A DNA stretch of 21,236 nucleotides from an uncultured Clostridia bacterium (GCA_946533615.1 CAMNBY010000303.1:1-21236), one strand, 5' to 3'. Numbered from the stretch's first letter, positions 13,479 to 21,061 are shown. Translations and numbers: made by a program. The notes: a model not told the origin generated them from the letters alone.

Positions 13479-13919
13479 ATGAAACTGCATGAATTATCAC
13501 CTGCTGAGGGCAGCAAGTCCGCTTCCAAGAGAATAGGAAGAGGCCACGGCTCCGGCTGGGGAAAGACAGCAGGAAAGGGCCATAAGGGTCAGAAAGCTCG
13601 TTCGGGCGGCGGCGTAAGGCCGGGCTTCGAGGGCGGACAGACCTCGCTGGCACGAAGGATCCCTAAGCGCGGATTCAACAACATTTTTGCTACTGAATAT
13701 ACCGTTATCAATGTTTCCGATCTGGAAAGATTCGTTGACGGAACAGTCGTAGATACTGAGCTGCTCAAGGCAAGCGGCCTTGTAAAGAAGGAGCTCGACG
13801 GCGTTAAAGTTCTCGGAAACGGAGAGCTTACAAAGAGCCTTACTGTTAAGGCAGCAGCATTTTCCGCTTCTGCAAAGGAAAAGATCGAAAAGGCAGGCGG
13901 AAAGGCTGAGGTGATGTAA
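13479..13919 (+). CDS. rplO: 50S ribosomal protein L15
   Basis: 146 residues. L15 is a late-assembly protein with a glycine- and arginine-rich N-terminal extension that winds into 23S rRNA. MKLHELSPAEGSKSASKRIG, GRGHGSGWGKTAGKGHKGQK and RRIPKRGFNN are diagnostic. AAGGAGG precedes the ATG. The stop is only two bases ahead of the secY ATG, suggesting coupled translation. Confidence 0.98.
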   Translation: MKLHELSPAEGSKSASKRIGRGHGSGWGKTAGKGHKGQKARSGGGVRPGFEGGQTSLARRIPKRGFNNIFATEYTVINVSDLERFVDGTVVDTELLKASGLVKKELDGVKVLGNGELTKSLTVKAAAFSASAKEKIEKAGGKAEVM

Positions 13920-13921
13920 TA

Positions 13922-15229
13922 ATGATAGAAACGTTCCGTAATGCCTGGAAGGTTCCGGAGCTGAGAAGGAAGCTTCTGTTTACATTATTCATCATCATCA
14001 TCTACAGAGTGGGCGGCGCAGTTCCCGTTCCTTACCTTAATTCCGAAGCTATCGCATCGTGGTTCTCAACGAACAACGAAAGCGGCAACTTCTTCAGTTA
14101 CCTCAACGTTCTTTCGGGCGGTAACTTCGGTAAGGCAACGATACTTGCCCTCTCGGTAGGACCTTATATCAACGCGCAGATCATTATCCAGCTTCTTACC
14201 TACGCTCTTCCTCCCCTCGAGAGACTCTCGAAGGAAGGCCCCGAGGGCAGAAAGAAGCTCAACAAGATCACAAAGTGGCTTGCTCTGGCGATCTCGATCT
14301 TCCAGGGCTGGGCTTACTACAGGACCCTCGGCTCCTCTTCCGTAAACGCTCTCGTTTACTATGAGGGCTGGCAGAAGTGGTTCTCTGAGGTGGTTATCCT
14401 CATCTGCTTCGTCGCAGGCTCGATGCTCACCATCTGGCTCGGCGATCAGATCAGCGAAAAGGGTATCGGCAACGGCATCTCTATGCTGCTGTTCGCAGGT
14501 ATTATCGCAAGAGGCCCCGCTGCAGTATGGAACCTTATCCTGATGATGAAGACAGGCGAGGCTAAGTATATGATCCTCGTTCCGATCATCCTTGTGGTCT
14601 TCGTTCTCATGATCGCGTTCATAATCTTTATGAACGAGTCTGAGAGACGCATACCGATACAGTATGCTAAGAGAGTAGTCGGCAGAAAACAGTACGGCGG
14701 ACAGAACACCTTCATTCCGATCAAGGTCTGCATGAGCGGCGTTCTTCCTATCATCTTCGCGATGGCCTTTATGTCCCTGCCTTCAACACTCGAAATGTTC
14801 ATCAAGCCGAGAGAGGACGGCACAGGCTTCTATAACAAGCTTCTGGAATGGTTCAGCTATACTCATCCGTTCTACGCCTGCCTGTACTTCCTGCTCATAA
14901 TCGGATTTAATTACTTCTACGTTTCGATGCAGTATAACCCCGTAGAGATCGCGAACAACCTGCGCCAGTCCAACGGCGGCGTTCCCGGTATCAGACCCGG
15001 TAAGCCTACCAGCGACTACTTCAGCAGGATCCTTTCCAAGATCACCCTCGTGGGCGCTATCTTCCTCGGAATAATCGCGATCTTCCCGATCATCTTCGGC
15101 AAGATCTCGGGCGTCAACATCGCAATGGGCGGTACTTCGATACTTATCGTTGTAAGCGTTGCGCTTGAAACGGTAAGGACTATGGAATCTCAGATGATGA
15201 TGCGTCATCACAGAGGATTCCTCGAATAA
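13922..15229 (+). CDS. secY: Protein translocase channel subunit SecY
   Basis: 435 residues with about ten hydrophobic membrane segments, the standard SecY topology. It forms the SecYEG channel for protein export and membrane insertion. It opens ETFRNAWKVPELRRKLLFTL, and the first segment leads to the usual RVGGAVPVPYL. SERRIPIQYAKRVVGRK lies in the large cytoplasmic loop that contacts SecA and ribosomes, and NPVEIANNLRQSNGGVPGIRPG lies in a later one. The translation signal GAGGTGATG is inside the end of rplO. Confidence 0.98.
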   Translation: MIETFRNAWKVPELRRKLLFTLFIIIIYRVGGAVPVPYLNSEAIASWFSTNNESGNFFSYLNVLSGGNFGKATILALSVGPYINAQIIIQLLTYALPPLERLSKEGPEGRKKLNKITKWLALAISIFQGWAYYRTLGSSSVNALVYYEGWQKWFSEVVILICFVAGSMLTIWLGDQISEKGIGNGISMLLFAGIIARGPAAVWNLILMMKTGEAKYMILVPIILVVFVLMIAFIIFMNESERRIPIQYAKRVVGRKQYGGQNTFIPIKVCMSGVLPIIFAMAFMSLPSTLEMFIKPREDGTGFYNKLLEWFSYTHPFYACLYFLLIIGFNYFYVSMQYNPVEIANNLRQSNGGVPGIRPGKPTSDYFSRILSKITLVGAIFLGIIAIFPIIFGKISGVNIAMGGTSILIVVSVALETVRTMESQMMMRHHRGFLE

Positions 15230-15245
15230 GAAAAGGAGTTAAGTT

Positions 15246-15878
15246 ATGAATCTGATACTTTTAGGCGCTCCCGGTGCCGGCAAAGGCACTCAGGCAGAAG
15301 TGATCTGCAATGAACTTAAGATCCCTACAATTTCTACAGGTAATATGCTCCGTGCTGCCGTTAAGGCAGGCACAGAGTATGGCCTGAAGGCAAAGGCTGC
15401 TATGGACGCCGGCGACCTGGTGTCCGACGATATCGTTATCGGTATCCTCAAGGACAGGATCAAGGAGCCCGATGCCCAGAACGGCTTTATACTCGACGGC
15501 TTCCCGAGAACAGTTCCTCAGGCCGAGGCTCTGGACGCTATGGGCGTTCAGATCGACAAGGTCGTTGAGATCTTCGTTCCCGACGAAACTATCAAGCAGA
15601 GGCTCAGCGGCAGAAGAGTTTGCCTCGACTGCGGCGCTACCTACCACGTTGACTTTAAGCCCAGCAAGGTAGAGGGCGTGTGCGATGCCTGCGGCCATGA
15701 GCTCGTTATCCGCAAGGACGACCAGCCCGAGACCGTTCTTTCAAGACTCAAGACCTATCACGAGCAGACCGCTCCCCTCAAGGATTACTACGAGGCTCAG
15801 GGCAAGCTCGTTACAGTAGAGGGTCAGGAGAATGTGGAGGATACCTCCAGACTGACACTCGCCGCTGTAAAGGGTTGA
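15246..15878 (+). CDS. adk: Adenylate kinase, zinc-LID type
   Basis: 210 residues. It interconverts ATP plus AMP and two ADP in the cytoplasm. The P-loop GAPGAGKGT is at 7-15, the AMP-binding segment TGNMLRAAV at 31-39 and DGFPRT at 84-89. The LID carries Cys126, Cys129, Cys146 and Cys149 (CLDC and CDAC), the structural zinc site common in Gram-positive enzymes. AAAGGAG lies upstream of the ATG. Its place between secY and map is standard in Firmicutes. Confidence 0.98.
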   Translation: MNLILLGAPGAGKGTQAEVICNELKIPTISTGNMLRAAVKAGTEYGLKAKAAMDAGDLVSDDIVIGILKDRIKEPDAQNGFILDGFPRTVPQAEALDAMGVQIDKVVEIFVPDETIKQRLSGRRVCLDCGATYHVDFKPSKVEGVCDACGHELVIRKDDQPETVLSRLKTYHEQTAPLKDYYEAQGKLVTVEGQENVEDTSRLTLAAVKG

Positions 15879-15911
15879 TGCGGCTGACAGGCCGATAGAA
15901 AGAAGCTTACG

Positions 15912-16658
15912 ATGATAAGTATCAAATCCAATAAAGAGATCGAAAAGCTAAGAAAGGCGGGAGAGATCACCGCAGGCGCCCTTCAGGCAGCAGGCGAGGC
16001 TCTTCACCCCGGAATGACCACCCGCGAGCTCGATAAGGTAGTAGAGAGATATTTCCTCTCTCACGGCGCAAAGCCGGGCTTTAAGGGCTACGAGGGCTTC
16101 CCCGCAGCAGCCTGCATCTCTGTGAATGACGAGGTCATCCACGGGATACCCGGGCCGCGGAAGATAATGGAAGGCGATATAGTGTCCGTCGATACGGGCG
16201 CTTATATCGACGGTTATTACGGCGACGCCTGCAAGACCTTTGCCTGCGGAAAGATAGCCCCCGAGGTGCAGGCTCTGCTGGACTCCACCGAAGAGAGCCT
16301 TATGATGGCGATCGAAATGGTGAAGCCGGGCGTAAGAGTCGGCGACATCGGAGCAGCTATCCAGAAGTATAACGAGGACAGAGGCTTTTCGGTAGTAAGG
16401 GAGTTCGTCGGACACGGTCTCGGAAGAGATATGCACGAGGACCCCGAGATACCAAATTTCGGCAAGGCCGGAAAGGGTATAAAGTTTCAGGCGGGCATGG
16501 TGGTCTGCATAGAGCCGATGATAAACATGGGCTCCGCAGCTATCAGGATAATGCCCGACGGCTGGACTGTGAAAACACAGGACGGCAAATGGTCAGCTCA
16601 CTTCGAGCACGCGATAGCCGTAACTCAGACAGGCGCTGTTATACTCAGCAGGCTGTGA
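15912..16658 (+). CDS. map: Methionine aminopeptidase, type I
   Basis: 248 residues. It removes the initiator methionine from new proteins when the second residue is small. The dinuclear metal ligands are all visible: Asp94, Asp105, His168, Glu201 and Glu232, with the substrate-contacting His77. It lacks an N-terminal zinc-finger extension. The ribosome-binding site is weak (GAAG). The TGA overlaps the ATG of the KOW-domain gene by one base (TGATG). Confidence 0.98.
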   Translation: MISIKSNKEIEKLRKAGEITAGALQAAGEALHPGMTTRELDKVVERYFLSHGAKPGFKGYEGFPAAACISVNDEVIHGIPGPRKIMEGDIVSVDTGAYIDGYYGDACKTFACGKIAPEVQALLDSTEESLMMAIEMVKPGVRVGDIGAAIQKYNEDRGFSVVREFVGHGLGRDMHEDPEIPNFGKAGKGIKFQAGMVVCIEPMINMGSAAIRIMPDGWTVKTQDGKWSAHFEHAIAVTQTGAVILSRL

Positions 16659-16966
16659 TGAGTATGGGCTTTGCAGATATAAAGGTCGGCTCTGTGGTGA
16701 GAGCTTCGGCAGGCCGTGAAAAAGACCGCAACTTCGTTGCTGTGGCGGTAGACGGCGGCTTTGTGTTCATCGCCGACGGCAAAGAGCGAAAGCTTGAAAG
16801 CCCGAAGAAAAAGAACCCAAAGCACATTTCACCTGTCGGAGAAACAATAAACACCGAGGGGCTGACAAATAAGAAGCTGAGAAAGCTCTTGTGTGAGCTC
16901 GCGACCCGGAGCGAACACAAGGCGGCCACCGTAAAAATCGACGGGGCGGAAGGGAATGGTGATTGA
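16658..16966 (+). CDS. KOW-domain RNA-binding protein (L14e-like)
   Basis: 102 residues from the ATG that overlaps the map stop; an ATG six bases later (16664) is an alternative. The N-terminal part (FADIKVGSVVRASAGREKDR, then FVAVAVDGGFVFIADGKERK) matches the small KOW/L14e-like proteins found between map and infA in many Clostridia. Their exact role is not established; binding to rRNA or a translation-related function is presumed from the fold and context. A lysine-rich middle (SPKKKNPKH) and a longer, less conserved C-terminus follow. The end overlaps or abuts the infA start. Confidence 0.85.
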   Translation: MSMGFADIKVGSVVRASAGREKDRNFVAVAVDGGFVFIADGKERKLESPKKKNPKHISPVGETINTEGLTNKKLRKLLCELATRSEHKAATVKIDGAEGNGD

Positions 16967-17186
16967 TTTGTCAAAGGAAGATGTTATCGAGCTTGAAGGA
17001 ACAGTTGTCGAGGCTCTGCCCGGCGCAAAGTTCAACGTAGAGCTTCCTAACGGTCATATGATCCTTGCTCATGTTTCGGGCAAGCTGCGTATGAACTACA
17101 TTCGTATCGTGCCCGGCGATAAGGTAACGGTGGAAATGTCACCTTATGACCTGAACAAGGGTAGAATCACCTGGAGAGCTAAGTAA
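16956..17186 (+). CDS. infA: Translation initiation factor IF-1
   Basis: 76 residues if the ATG at 16956 is used. The S1-type OB-fold sequence is plain: EDVIELEGTVVEALPGAKFN, GHMILAHVSGKLRMNYIRI and the ending DLNKGRITWRAK. IF-1 occupies the 30S A site during initiation. The usual family length is 72 and homologues start SKEDVIE or AKDDVIE. A TTG at 16968 gives exactly 72 residues, with GGTGAT four bases upstream, and lies one base after the stop of the preceding gene. The ATG has GGAAGGG almost touching it, so the true start is uncertain among ATG 16956, GTG 16959 and TTG 16968. Confidence 0.95.
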   Translation: MVIDLSKEDVIELEGTVVEALPGAKFNVELPNGHMILAHVSGKLRMNYIRIVPGDKVTVEMSPYDLNKGRITWRAK

Positions 17187-17188
17187 AA

Positions 17189-17233
17189 AAGCTTTCCGAC
17201 TCATAAGCGGCGAAGAAATTCGCCTGGAAACTT
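17189..17233 (+). promoter_or_regulatory. Two-tier hairpin between infA and rpmJ
   Basis: GGCGAA-GAAA-TTCGCC (17209-17224) is a perfect 6-bp stem with a GNRA loop. It sits above an outer stem pairing 17189-17197 with 17226-17233 (eight pairs, one bulged C). No T-tract follows; the AAAGGAGG of rpmJ comes immediately after, so the structure could influence rpmJ translation or mRNA processing. Confidence 0.5.
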
Positions 17234-17248
17234 AAAGGAGGTATTTCA

Positions 17249-17362
17249 ATGAAAGTAAGACCTTCAGTTAAGCCGATCTGCGAAAAGTGCAAGGTTATCA
17301 AGAGAAAGGGCAAGATCATGGTTATCTGCCAGAACCCCAAGCACAAGCAGCGTCAGGGTTAA
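17249..17362 (+). CDS. rpmJ: 50S ribosomal protein L36, zinc-binding type
   Basis: 37 residues, beginning MKVRPSVKPICEKCKVIKRK and ending with QNPKHKQRQG. The zinc ligands Cys11, Cys14, Cys27 and His32 are all present, so this is the zinc-containing form. L36 is a tiny late-assembly protein of the 50S subunit. AAAGGAGG precedes the ATG. It lies between infA and rpsM as in most bacteria. Confidence 0.97.
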   Translation: MKVRPSVKPICEKCKVIKRKGKIMVICQNPKHKQRQG

Positions 17363-17389
17363 TAGACCAAATATGGAGGTGCAGCTATA

Positions 17390-17758
17390 ATGGCTCGTAT
17401 TGCTGGTATCGACCTGCCTAAGGATAAGAGAGTTGAGATCGGTCTCACCTATATCTATGGCATCGGTCAGAAGACTTCTGCTAAGATCCTCGCCGCAACA
17501 GGCGTAGATCCTGACATCAGAGTCAAGGATCTCTCTGAGGATGATGTAGCAAAACTGCGTGAATATATTGATCATAATCTCACAGTTGAGGGCGACCTGA
17601 GAAGAAATGTTGCTCTTAATATCAAGAGACTTGTAGAGATAGGCTGTTACAGAGGCGTTCGTCACAGAAGAGGCCTGCCCGTAAGAGGACAGAGGACCAA
17701 GACCAACGCAAGAACCCGCAAGGGTCCTGTAAAGACTATCGCAAACAAGAAGAAGTAA
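17390..17758 (+). CDS. rpsM: 30S ribosomal protein S13
   Basis: 122 residues. S13 lies at the top of the 30S head, makes intersubunit bridges with L5 and touches P-site tRNA through its basic tail. MARIAGIDLPKDKRVEIGLT and the tail RHRRGLPVRGQRTKTNARTR are characteristic. GGAGG precedes the ATG. The 27-nt gap after rpmJ is too short for the S4-binding pseudoknot that sits at this place in E. coli. Confidence 0.98.
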   Translation: MARIAGIDLPKDKRVEIGLTYIYGIGQKTSAKILAATGVDPDIRVKDLSEDDVAKLREYIDHNLTVEGDLRRNVALNIKRLVEIGCYRGVRHRRGLPVRGQRTKTNARTRKGPVKTIANKKK

Positions 17759-17772
17759 GGAGGGTGTGAAGT

Positions 17773-18171
17773 ATGGCTCAGCCTAAGAAGAGAACGACTA
17801 TCCGTCGTCGTCGCGAAAGAAAGAATATTGAGCAGGGACAGGTTCATATCCAGTCTACCTTCAATAATACTATCGTTACTATCACCGATATGCAGGGCAA
17901 CGCTATCTCCTGGGCTTCCGCAGGCGGACTTGGCTTCAGAGGCTCCAAGAAGAGCACTCCGTTTGCCGCACAGACCGCAGCAGAGACCGCTGCAAGAGCA
18001 GCTAAGGAGCACGGCCTGAAGACCGTTGAGGTTTTTGTTAAGGGACCCGGAGCAGGCAGAGAAGCCGCTATCCGTGCTCTCCAGAGCGAGGATCTTGAGG
18101 TAAGACTTATCAAGGACGTTACCCCTATCCCTCACAACGGATGCCGTCCTCCCAAGAGAAGACGTGTATAA
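17773..18171 (+). CDS. rpsK: 30S ribosomal protein S11
   Basis: 132 residues. S11 lies on the platform and contacts mRNA near the E site. The signatures GQVHIQSTFNNTIVTITD, SAGGLGFRGSKKSTPFAAQ and the ending PIPHNGCRPPKRRRV are present. GGAGG precedes the ATG. A 93-nt gap with two hairpins follows before rpsD. Confidence 0.98.
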   Translation: MAQPKKRTTIRRRRERKNIEQGQVHIQSTFNNTIVTITDMQGNAISWASAGGLGFRGSKKSTPFAAQTAAETAARAAKEHGLKTVEVFVKGPGAGREAAIRALQSEDLEVRLIKDVTPIPHNGCRPPKRRRV

Positions 18172-18176
18172 TTTTA

Positions 18177-18235
18177 GACGATTTGAGTTTTGAAAGTTTA
18201 CTCAAAGTCGGGTAAGTGAAAAGCTAAGACCCGAT
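18177..18235 (+). promoter_or_regulatory. Candidate structured leader upstream of rpsD
   Basis: TTTGAGT/ACTCAAA (18182-18188 with 18200-18206) is a perfect 7-bp stem that can be extended by GAC/GTC. An alternative or second stem is TCGGGT/ACCCGA (18208-18213 with 18229-18234). The two share bases at 18207-18209, so they partly compete. S4 controls its own synthesis in both E. coli and Bacillus, so this is a reasonable place for an S4-binding site; that is inference. Confidence 0.5.
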
Positions 18236-18264
18236 ACTATTTTGAAAACGGAGGTTTATTTACT

Positions 18265-18948
18265 ATGGCAGTAAGCAGAGAACCAATTTTGAAAAGATGC
18301 CGCGCTCTCGGTATCAGCCCCGCAGTAATGGGCGTAAACGCTAACCTTTCTGCAGAGAACAAGGGCAAGATCGCCGACGACGCTAAGAAGAAGAATATCG
18401 ACAGAAGGAAGCTCACTATCGACAGCAAGGTCGATTACAGAGATCCTAACGCCGGAAAGAGAAGAAAGGTATCCGAGTATGGCCTTCAGCTGAAGGAAAA
18501 GCAGAAGCTGAAGTTCATCTATGGCGTGCTCGAGAAGCAGTTCTATCACTACTTCGAGATCGCTCAGAAGATGGAAGGCCAGGCAGGTACTAACCTTATC
18601 ACCCTTCTTGAGAGCAGACTTGACAACGTTGTATTCAGAATGGGACTCGCTTCCACAAGAAGAGAGGCCCGTCAGCTCGTCGTTCACGGCCACTATGACG
18701 TAAACGGCAAGAGAGTTGATATCCCTTCCTACAGAGTTAAGGAGGGCGACGTTATCTCCCTGCGCGAGAACAGCAAGAAGAGCGAAAAGTTCAAGCAGAT
18801 AGCCGAGACCACAGAAGGCAGGCTCACTCCCACATGGCTCGAAGTAAACAGCGCCGCTCAGAGCGCCAAGGTAGTTCGTATGCCCGCTAAGGAGGATCTT
18901 GATTACGAGATCGAAGAGCACCTCATCGTCGAGCTGTATTCTAAGTAA
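18265..18948 (+). CDS. rpsD: 30S ribosomal protein S4 with extended N-terminal region
   Basis: 227 residues, about 25 longer than Bacillus S4. S4 is a primary 16S rRNA binder and an accuracy protein. The core from KVSEYGLQLKEKQKLKFIYG (68-87) and the S4 RNA-binding domain (about 117-180, with RLDNVVFRMGLASTRREARQ) are normal. The N-terminal part opens MAVSREPILKRCRALGIS, lacks the cysteine zinc knuckle of some homologues and contains an extra lysine-rich stretch at about 25-62. It ends EEHLIVELYSK as usual. GGAGG lies upstream. Confidence 0.97.
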   Translation: MAVSREPILKRCRALGISPAVMGVNANLSAENKGKIADDAKKKNIDRRKLTIDSKVDYRDPNAGKRRKVSEYGLQLKEKQKLKFIYGVLEKQFYHYFEIAQKMEGQAGTNLITLLESRLDNVVFRMGLASTRREARQLVVHGHYDVNGKRVDIPSYRVKEGDVISLRENSKKSEKFKQIAETTEGRLTPTWLEVNSAAQSAKVVRMPAKEDLDYEIEEHLIVELYSK

Positions 18949-18969
18949 TCTGTTCGGGATAATGAGAAG

Positions 18970-18994
18970 CAGCGCATTTATGTGTTTTGCGTTG
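18970..18994 (+). promoter_or_regulatory. Hairpin between rpsD and rpoA
   Basis: CAGCGCA (18970-18976) pairs with TGCGTTG (18988-18994), seven pairs including one wobble, with an 11-nt loop. It is followed by the 11-bp palindrome GTTTTGAAAAC (19006-19016) and the rpoA ribosome-binding site AGGAGGG. No promoter or T-tract is evident. Confidence 0.4.
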
Positions 18995-19029
18995 GTAAGA
19001 TCAGAGTTTTGAAAACAGGAGGGTTATAA

Positions 19030-19998
19030 ATGCTTGAGAAAATAGAAAAGCCTGAAATTGAAACAGTCGAGCTCAAAAGCAACGGTACCTATGGCAAGTT
19101 TGTCCTTGAACCGCTGGAGCGCGGCTACGGCACCACCCTGGGCAACTCGCTCAGAAGAGTGCTGCTCTCCTCTTTGCCTGGTGTCGCTGTTACATCTGTA
19201 AAGATCGACGGCGTTCACCACGAGCTGTCTACTATCCCGGGCGTTAAGGAGGATGTAACTGAGATCATCCTTAATCTTAAGGGACTGACTGCAAAGCTTT
19301 ACAGCGACGGCCCTAAGACCGTATATATCGAGGCGGAAGGCGAGTGCGTCGTTACCGCAGGAGATATAAAGACCGATTCTGAGGTCGGGATACTTGTTCC
19401 CGATATGCATATTGCGACACTCGGCCCCGGAGCTAAGCTCTTTATGGAGATAGTTCTTGACCGCGGCCGCGGATATGTTTCCGCAGAAAAGAACAAGGCC
19501 CTTATGCAGAAGCAGGGCAACGTTCCGATCGGCGTTATCGCAGTTGACAGCATTTACACACCGGTATTGAAGGTGAACTACACCGTGGATAACACCCGTG
19601 TAGGCCAGATCACCGATTACGACAAGCTTACTATTGAGGTATGGACCGACGGTACCTGCTCGGCTAAGGAAGCTGTGTCGCTGGCAGCCAAACTCCTCAA
19701 CGAGCATCTTAGTCTCTTCATTGACCTCTCTGAGGAAACAAACAATGTTGAGATGATGGCCGAGAAGGATGATAAGGGCAAGGAAAAGATCCTTGAGATG
19801 ACCATTGAGGAACTTGACTTATCGGTGCGTTCGTTCAACTGCCTGAAGCGCGCAGGCATCAACACCGTAAACGACTTGATCGGCAAGTCGGCTGAGGAAA
19901 TGATGAAGGTCAGGAACCTTGGTAAGAAATCATTTGACGAGGTTAAGGAAAAGCTGCAATCGCTGGGATATGACCTCAGTTCCGAAGAAGATAATTAA
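19030..19998 (+). CDS. rpoA: DNA-directed RNA polymerase alpha subunit
   Basis: 322 residues. The N-terminal domain (about 1-230) dimerises and starts polymerase assembly; GYGTTLGNSLRRVLLSSLPG at about 34-53 is its best-known motif. A linker of Asn, Glu and Lys residues leads to the C-terminal domain (about 255-318: LDLSVRSFNCLKRAGINTVN, then KVRNLGKKSFDEVKEKL), which binds UP elements and activators. AGGAGGG precedes the ATG. Its place between rpsD and rplQ ties polymerase supply to ribosome synthesis. Confidence 0.98.
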   Translation: MLEKIEKPEIETVELKSNGTYGKFVLEPLERGYGTTLGNSLRRVLLSSLPGVAVTSVKIDGVHHELSTIPGVKEDVTEIILNLKGLTAKLYSDGPKTVYIEAEGECVVTAGDIKTDSEVGILVPDMHIATLGPGAKLFMEIVLDRGRGYVSAEKNKALMQKQGNVPIGVIAVDSIYTPVLKVNYTVDNTRVGQITDYDKLTIEVWTDGTCSAKEAVSLAAKLLNEHLSLFIDLSEETNNVEMMAEKDDKGKEKILEMTIEELDLSVRSFNCLKRAGINTVNDLIGKSAEEMMKVRNLGKKSFDEVKEKLQSLGYDLSSEEDN

Positions 19999-20015
19999 TT
20001 AAGGAGTGAATATCT

Positions 20016-20357
20016 ATGCCAGGCACAAGAAAGCTGGGAAGAGCTACCGACCACAGAAAGGCAATGCTTCGCGGTATGGTAACGTTTCTTCTCGAAAACG
20101 GTAAGATAGAGACCACTGTTACAAGAGCCAAAGAGGTCAGCGCTATGACTGACAAGATGATCACACTCGGCAAGGCCGGTGATCTTCATTCTAAGCGTCA
20201 GGTTCTTTCCTATGTTACAAAGGAAAGCGTTGCCAAGAAGGTTTTCGACGACATCGCTCCTTCCTACGAGGGAAGAAACGGCGGCTATACCAAGATCATC
20301 AAGATCGGACCCCGCCGCGGAGATGCTGCCGAAATGGCTATCATCCAGCTGGTTTGA
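20016..20357 (+). CDS. rplQ: 50S ribosomal protein L17
   Basis: 113 residues, the short bacterial form. L17 lies near the base of the 50S subunit by the tunnel exit. The start PGTRKLGRATDHRKAMLRGM and the segment GKIETTVTRAKEVSAMTDKM are diagnostic, and it ends GDAAEMAIIQLV. AAGGAG precedes the ATG. It is the last gene of the cluster; a strong terminator begins 17 nt after its stop. Confidence 0.98.
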   Translation: MPGTRKLGRATDHRKAMLRGMVTFLLENGKIETTVTRAKEVSAMTDKMITLGKAGDLHSKRQVLSYVTKESVAKKVFDDIAPSYEGRNGGYTKIIKIGPRRGDAAEMAIIQLV

Positions 20358-20373
20358 TATCTGTATAAACAGC

Positions 20374-20406
20374 AAAGAGCAGTGCGTTTGCACTGCTCTT
20401 TTTTTG
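20374..20406 (+). terminator. Strong intrinsic terminator ending the ribosomal protein operon
   Basis: AAAGAGCAGTGC (20374-20385) and GCACTGCTCTTT form a perfect 12-bp stem with a 4-nt GTTT loop, and the stem runs straight into a T-tract ending at about 20406. It lies between convergent genes and could also weakly terminate the lipoprotein transcript coming from the other side. Confidence 0.93.
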
Positions 20407-20418
20407 TGTCGCGGACAT

Positions 20419-21030
20419 TTACTCCTCCAGCCTATACCGCTCGTACACCTGTTTGCAGATCTCGTAATTGAAGCGCTCGGGCTCGAGCAGGCCGTTCTTG
20501 TAGCCGTAGCCGTCGGGCTTGTCAAGGCTTTCGGGAAGCGGATAGCGGCCCGAAACGTCGCCAGTAATATAGCAGCAGCCCTGCTCTTCGTCATAGTTCA
20601 GGAACAGCACCCACCTGTCGCCCGGGTGTGCAGGCGAGAGCCCGCTTTCGGTCACAAGAGTCTTGGCGCCGTCCTGCTCGCGGAATTCGTAACGCGCCGC
20701 GATCGTTACCTCGTTGTCGCCCGTGGCCGTGACGCTTCCGTCAAGCACCTGCTCTACCCTGAACCGTGCCCTCGTGACACCCGGCCTCGGGGCGTCGCCC
20801 TCTGTTACGGGCTCACCGACGTACTCCCCTATGACCACCGCCGTCGATCTCTCCAAAAGCTTGTCCATAGTGTCGCAGTCGTAGCCGCCCTCGGACTCCA
20901 TCGTCACGACCTCAAATTTTTCATACGTTACCTCTGCGCTCTCGCCTGCCGAAGAGCTCTCGCCGCTTCCGCAGCCGACAAGCACCAGCGCCGCCGCAAG
21001 CACCGCCCCCATAAATCTCGTGTGCTTCAT
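20419..21030 (-). CDS. Putative secreted lipoprotein of unknown function
   Basis: 203 residues from the ATG at 21030, chosen because AAAGGAG lies eight bases upstream and the protein then begins with a proper signal peptide (KHTRF, then a hydrophobic stretch). A lipobox LVGC ends at Cys20, followed by a Gly/Ser/Glu-rich linker, so the protein should be anchored to the outer face of the membrane. The mature domain (about 40-203) is acidic with predicted beta strands (STAVVIGEYVGEPV, RFRVEQVLDGSV, DRWVLFLNYDEE). I recognise no family or catalytic motif. It has two adjacent cysteines (GCCYI) and no lipoprotein partners nearby. It converges on rplQ and is probably monocistronic. Confidence 0.75.
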   Translation of the reverse strand: MKHTRFMGAVLAAALVLVGCGSGESSSAGESAEVTYEKFEVVTMESEGGYDCDTMDKLLERSTAVVIGEYVGEPVTEGDAPRPGVTRARFRVEQVLDGSVTATGDNEVTIAARYEFREQDGAKTLVTESGLSPAHPGDRWVLFLNYDEEQGCCYITGDVSGRYPLPESLDKPDGYGYKNGLLEPERFNYEICKQVYERYRLEE

Positions 21031-21061
21031 ACCGTGTCTCCTTTCGTTTTTTATCAATAAT

